Assembly: GCA_016302655.1 (NCBI GenBank) | Contig: JAEDNF010000043.1 | Location: forward strand, 1 to 9,604 | From: Oscillospiraceae bacterium | GTDB taxonomy: Bacteria; Bacillota; Clostridia; Oscillospirales; Ruminococcaceae | Length of the DNA stretch: 9,604 nt | Direction of reading: 5' to 3' | In this document: positions 8,006 through 9,604 of the stretch, piece by piece | Position numbering within the stretch: position 1 is the first letter of the stretch | Layout: every line of letters begins with the position of its first letter | Notes under the pieces: model-generated | What the model saw: the letters and a program-made list of their open reading frames with translations, nothing else | Databases searched by the model: none | What the model was told of the DNA's origin: nothing | Made by a program: the position numbers and the translations under genes

Positions 8006-8185
8006 CTTTGGGGAAATATATGAAAACGAAGATAGCGTTATTTAACGGAACTTTCCGTTCCTATGATTATATTTTAATGTGCTTTTGTGAACTGAATATG
8101 AATTGCCGAGTGTCTCGGCTCCCGATTCCGCCTATCGAAATGCTCGGTTTATCTTTCAGTTTCGTTGACGGCGGGATAAAAACAA

Positions 8186-8218
8186 AGCAAAAAATAGGAA
8201 ATTTTTGCTCATTTTTTT
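8186..8218 (+). terminator. AT-rich terminator-like hairpin with T-run
   Basis: AGCAAAAA (8186-8193) pairs with TTTTTGCT (8202-8209) around 8 bases and is followed by seven T residues at 8212-8218. The form fits an intrinsic terminator on the plus strand, although the stem is weak. It could end read-through from the hydrolase gene or a short transcript starting inside the gap. Confidence 0.4.
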
Positions 8219-8255
8219 CCGTCGTTTTGTAGCTTCAGGATAAATCGGATGTTAT

Positions 8256-8276
8256 AAAAGGCGGTAATGCTCGCCG
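8256..8276 (-). terminator. Possible weak terminator of the DUF554 gene
   Basis: Read on the minus strand, GGCG...CGCC (8275-8260, 8-base loop) is followed by TTTTATAAC. The stem is only 4 bp, so this is a tentative call. It lies about 60 bases past the DUF554 stop codon. Confidence 0.25.
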
Positions 8277-8332
8277 TTGCAACCTGATAAATAGGGATTT
8301 ACGGAACAATAAAGGCTGGATTATAAAGGCTT

Positions 8333-9052
8333 TTATGGAGCGACAAATCCCCATACCGCCGCAATAACTATTGACGGCAGCAGATTTGCAACTCTTATCT
8401 GCTTTTCACGGATAAGATTAAGGCCTACGCAGAATATCAGCACATTTCCGACATACGAAAGGCAGGAAAGCGCCGCATCGGTCATAAATCCGCCTGCGAA
8501 AAAGGCTATCACGGTAATTAACCCCTGAAAAACGGCAACGGGTATTGCCGAGAAGATACAGCCTTTTCCCTGTGATGCCGACATTACGCAGATTATGACT
8601 GCGTCAAGTATCGCTTTTGCAAGCAGTACGGAGTAGTCTCCGCTGACGCCGTCATTGATAGCTCCTATAACCGCCATTGCACCTATGCAGACGGTACACG
8701 AGGCATTGACGAAGGCGCTTACAAATGAGTCGTCGCCGTCACTGCGGCTCTTTTTCTTTAGCCAGTCACCGAGCCTGTTTACAAGAGCGTTTATATTTAT
8801 AAGTTCGCCTATCAGCGCTCCCGCCGTAAGACTTACTATCATCATAACGGTGCCGTCTGATATCAGCTTTCCGTCCGATACGGACATCATATTCCCGATT
8901 ACACCGCCTATTGCAAGCATCATGACCGCCACTCCGTTTACGGACATCAGCGTGTCTTTGATCCTGTCATTCAGACGCTTGCCGAACAGCAGTCCGCAGA
9001 TACCGCCCAGAATCAGCAGTCCGACATTTATTATTGTACCTAACCCTCTCAT
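8333..9052 (-). CDS. DUF554 (YqgA-like) membrane protein
   Basis: A 239-residue integral membrane protein with about six or seven hydrophobic segments and the usual length of the DUF554 family. Recognisable features: the N-terminal GTIINVGLLILGGICGLLFGKRL (4-26), the central segment FVSAFVNASCTVCIGAMAVIGAINDG (110-135), a second segment KAILDAVIICVMSASQGKG (146-164), and a hydrophobic C-terminus. The family resembles transporters, but no substrate or function is established. The ATG at 9052-9050 has AGAGG at 9062-9058, 5 bases upstream. It is transcribed alone from a perfect sigma-A promoter and is divergent from tRNA-Ser. No damage is visible in the gene. Confidence 0.88.
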   Translation of the reverse strand: MRGLGTIINVGLLILGGICGLLFGKRLNDRIKDTLMSVNGVAVMMLAIGGVIGNMMSVSDGKLISDGTVMMIVSLTAGALIGELININALVNRLGDWLKKKSRSDGDDSFVSAFVNASCTVCIGAMAVIGAINDGVSGDYSVLLAKAILDAVIICVMSASQGKGCIFSAIPVAVFQGLITVIAFFAGGFMTDAALSCLSYVGNVLIFCVGLNLIREKQIRVANLLPSIVIAAVWGFVAP

Positions 9053-9125
9053 TAAGACCTCTGTAGCATATTAAAAATTCCCGATGATTAGGAGCAGAAA
9101 GCTGCCCTTTTTATCTCCATTGCTA

Positions 9126-9154
9126 ATTATACAGCCGCAAATTATCCGTGTCAA
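9126..9154 (-). promoter_or_regulatory. Perfect sigma-A promoter of the DUF554 gene
   Basis: On the minus strand: TTGACA (9154-9149), a 17-bp spacer and TATAAT (9131-9126), a full consensus match. The start site would be near 9119, leaving a leader of about 66 bases. That leader contains a small stem-loop, GGGCAG-CTTT-CTGCTC (9107-9092, one G-U pair), of unknown role. Confidence 0.85.
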
Positions 9155-9185
9155 GAAACATACGGCAAGATTTTTCAAAAAACGG

Positions 9186-9214
9186 TTGACAAATATAAAA
9201 AGCTGTGCTATAAT
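9186..9214 (+). promoter_or_regulatory. Perfect sigma-A promoter of tRNA-Ser
   Basis: TTGACA (9186-9191), a 17-bp spacer and TATAAT (9209-9214), with an extended -10 TG at 9206-9207. The start site near 9221 gives a leader of about ten bases before the tRNA. Consensus promoters of this strength are normal for stable RNA genes. Confidence 0.88.
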
Positions 9215-9230
9215 ATCATAGCAACGATAT

Positions 9231-9319
9231 GGAGAGGTATCGAAGTGGTCATAACGAGGCGGTCTTGAAAACCGTTTGGGGGCAACCCCACAAGGGTTCG
9301 AATCCCTTCCTCTCCGCCA
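9231..9319 (+). tRNA. tRNA-Ser (anticodon UGA)
   Basis: A class II tRNA of 89 bases with CCA encoded. The acceptor stem GGAGAGG (9231-9237) pairs with CCTCTCC (9309-9315); discriminator G9316, as is typical of serine tRNAs; CCA 9317-9319. The anticodon stem GCGGT/ACCGT encloses the loop CTTGAAA, with anticodon TGA at 9266-9268, which reads UCA and related serine codons. A long variable arm with stem TGGGG-GCAA-CCCCA (9277-9290) and the T-arm GGGTTCGAATCCC (9294-9306) complete the fold. Confidence 0.97.
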
Positions 9320-9364
9320 TGTAAAAAGACTCTTTTGTCATCTTGACAAAAGAGTCTTTTTACA
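9320..9364 (+). terminator. 21-bp perfect hairpin terminator after tRNA-Ser
   Basis: A perfect stem begins one base after the CCA end: 9320-9340 pairs with 9344-9364 around the 3-base loop TCT. The distal arm contains TTTTT near its end (9357-9361), so the T-run lies within the stem. The element is symmetrical and could stop transcription from either side, shielding the tRNA from the palindrome array beyond. Confidence 0.8.
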
Positions 9365-9367
9365 ATT

Positions 9368-9531
9368 ATATCCGTTCCTTGCACAACGGATGATATATCT
9401 TCGATATGATATCGCACTTTGTGCGATGATATATGCCTACGGCATATTAAGGAACGGATATTATATCACATTTGTGCTTGCGCAAATATATCATACGGCG
9501 CAAGCCGTATATCATATCGCGTCAGCGATAT
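9368..9531. repeat. Array of short palindromes separated by TGATAT/ATATCA
   Basis: Outer arms ATATCCGTTCCTT (9368-9380) and AAGGAACGGATAT (9449-9461) enclose smaller hairpins: ATATC-TTC-GATAT (9395-9407), ATCGCAC-TTT-GTGCGAT (9411-9427) and ATATGCC-TAC-GGCATAT (9431-9447). Beyond them follow TTTGTG-CTTG-CGCAAA (9471-9486, one G-U pair), ATACGGC-GCAA-GCCGTAT (9493-9510) and ATATCGC-GTCA-GCGATAT (9514-9531). The left arm can also pair locally with AACGGAT (9385-9391). TGATAT lies between or beside the hairpins in the left half (9391, 9407, 9427), and its reverse complement ATATCA in the right half (9463, 9488, 9509). The stems differ in sequence but keep the same form. From memory, such GATATA-spaced palindrome runs are dispersed repeats in gut Clostridia; that is not verified here. 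Confidence 0.75.
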
Positions 9532-9556
9532 ATAATTATTGGGAGGCGGTGCTTTT

Positions 9557-9604
9557 ATGTCCGAAAACAAATTGCTTGATCTGTCTTTTGAATTTGCTGT
9601 AGCT
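9557..9604 (+). CDS. Start of a probable four-helix-bundle (S23/IVS-type) protein, cut by the window
   Basis: Only 16 codons are present: MSENKLLDLSFEFAVA. GGGAGG at 9541-9546 lies 10 bases upstream of the ATG, which supports a real start. The segment with SFEFAV after a short polar N-terminus resembles the first helix of the four-helix-bundle family first seen in intervening sequences of 23S rRNA genes (S23 / TIGR02436) and related to the Avd accessory protein. Proteins of that family are usually about 110-130 residues, so nearly all of this one lies outside. It follows the palindrome array by 25 bases. The family call rests on a short match and is tentative; no clear promoter is visible. 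Confidence 0.5.
   Translation, partial: MSENKLLDLSFEFAVA

Larger units (their letters stand above)
7953..8332. other. 380-base gap without a convincing gene
   Basis: Besides the hairpin near 7972 the gap holds a palindrome AACGGAA-CT-TTCCGTT (8044-8059), a small stem GCCGAG-TGT-CTCGGC (8105-8119, 6 bp), the AT-rich terminator-like hairpin near 8186-8218, a GC-rich GGCG...CGCC element (8260-8275) and a 9-bp direct repeat ATAAAGGCT (8309-8317 and 8323-8331). A 70-codon reading frame (ATG 8020 to 8232) exists but resembles no known protein. The gap could hold a small RNA or merely decayed sequence. Confidence 0.4.

Noticed and set aside
8020..8232. 70-codon plus-strand reading frame with a weak GGGG upstream
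   Set aside because: No recognisable domain, low-complexity end, and it runs through hairpins and a T-run; not supported as a gene.
9053..9119. Riboswitch in the DUF554 leader
   Set aside because: Only a 6-bp stem-loop; no match to fluoride, guanidine, preQ1 or other riboswitch cores I know.
9368..9531. CRISPR array
   Set aside because: The palindromes differ in sequence and there are no identical repeats with unique spacers of constant length.
9531..9536. TATAAT just before the last gene as its promoter
   Set aside because: There is no -35 at a proper distance, and the start site would fall in the ribosome binding site.
9276..9602. 108-codon plus-strand frame from within the tRNA through the palindromes
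   Set aside because: It starts inside tRNA-Ser and its content is simply translated palindromes; the supported frame here starts at 9557.

Overview
The window looks like chromosomal DNA from a gut- or rumen-type Clostridia bacterium of the Ruminococcus / Eubacterium siraeum kind. This rests on the intermediate base composition, strong AGGAGG-type ribosome binding sites, consensus sigma-A promoters, a cytoplasmic cellobiose phosphorylase, a LacI-sensor/GGDEF fusion protein, and a tRNA with an encoded CCA end. The assignment comes from gene content and remembered family resemblance, not from a search.

Layout, left to right. (1) 1-2121, minus strand: most of a GH94 cellobiose phosphorylase gene, whose C-terminus lies outside the window. 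(2) 2122-2415: a divergent control region with a sigma-A promoter for each direction and an inverted repeat next to the phosphorylase promoter. (3) 2416-4150, plus strand: an AraC-family regulator and a ten-helix EamA-type transporter, 16 bp apart and probably co-transcribed, ending in a hairpin shared with the converging gene. (4) 4186-6126, minus strand: a soluble protein joining a LacI-type ligand-binding domain to a GGDEF diguanylate cyclase domain. (5) 6127-6374: a second divergent control region. On its plus strand are four hexamers of the WalR/PhoP type at exactly 11-bp spacing, just upstream of a promoter. (6) 6375-7952, plus strand: a membrane-anchored or secreted protein with Ig-like domains and a C-terminal NlpC/P60-like Cys/His hydrolase domain. 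(7) 7953-8332: a gene-poor gap with hairpins and no convincing CDS. (8) 8333-9052, minus strand: a DUF554/YqgA-like membrane protein with a perfect sigma-A promoter. (9) 9231-9319, plus strand: tRNA-Ser(UGA), also with a perfect promoter, followed by a long perfect hairpin. (10) 9368-9531: a dense array of short palindromes. (11) 9557 to the end: the first 16 codons of what looks like a four-helix-bundle (S23/IVS-type) protein.

How the parts may fit together. The phosphorylase splits imported cellobiose with phosphate inside the cell. The divergently transcribed AraC-type regulator is the obvious local candidate to control it. The LacI-sensor diguanylate cyclase could link an intracellular ligand, plausibly a sugar, to c-di-GMP. 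The hydrolase has the kind of promoter expected for a cell-wall-stress regulon. The two most notable features are that ordered WalR-like box array, and the palindrome array between a tRNA and a four-helix-bundle gene, which looks like a repeat-associated accessory element.
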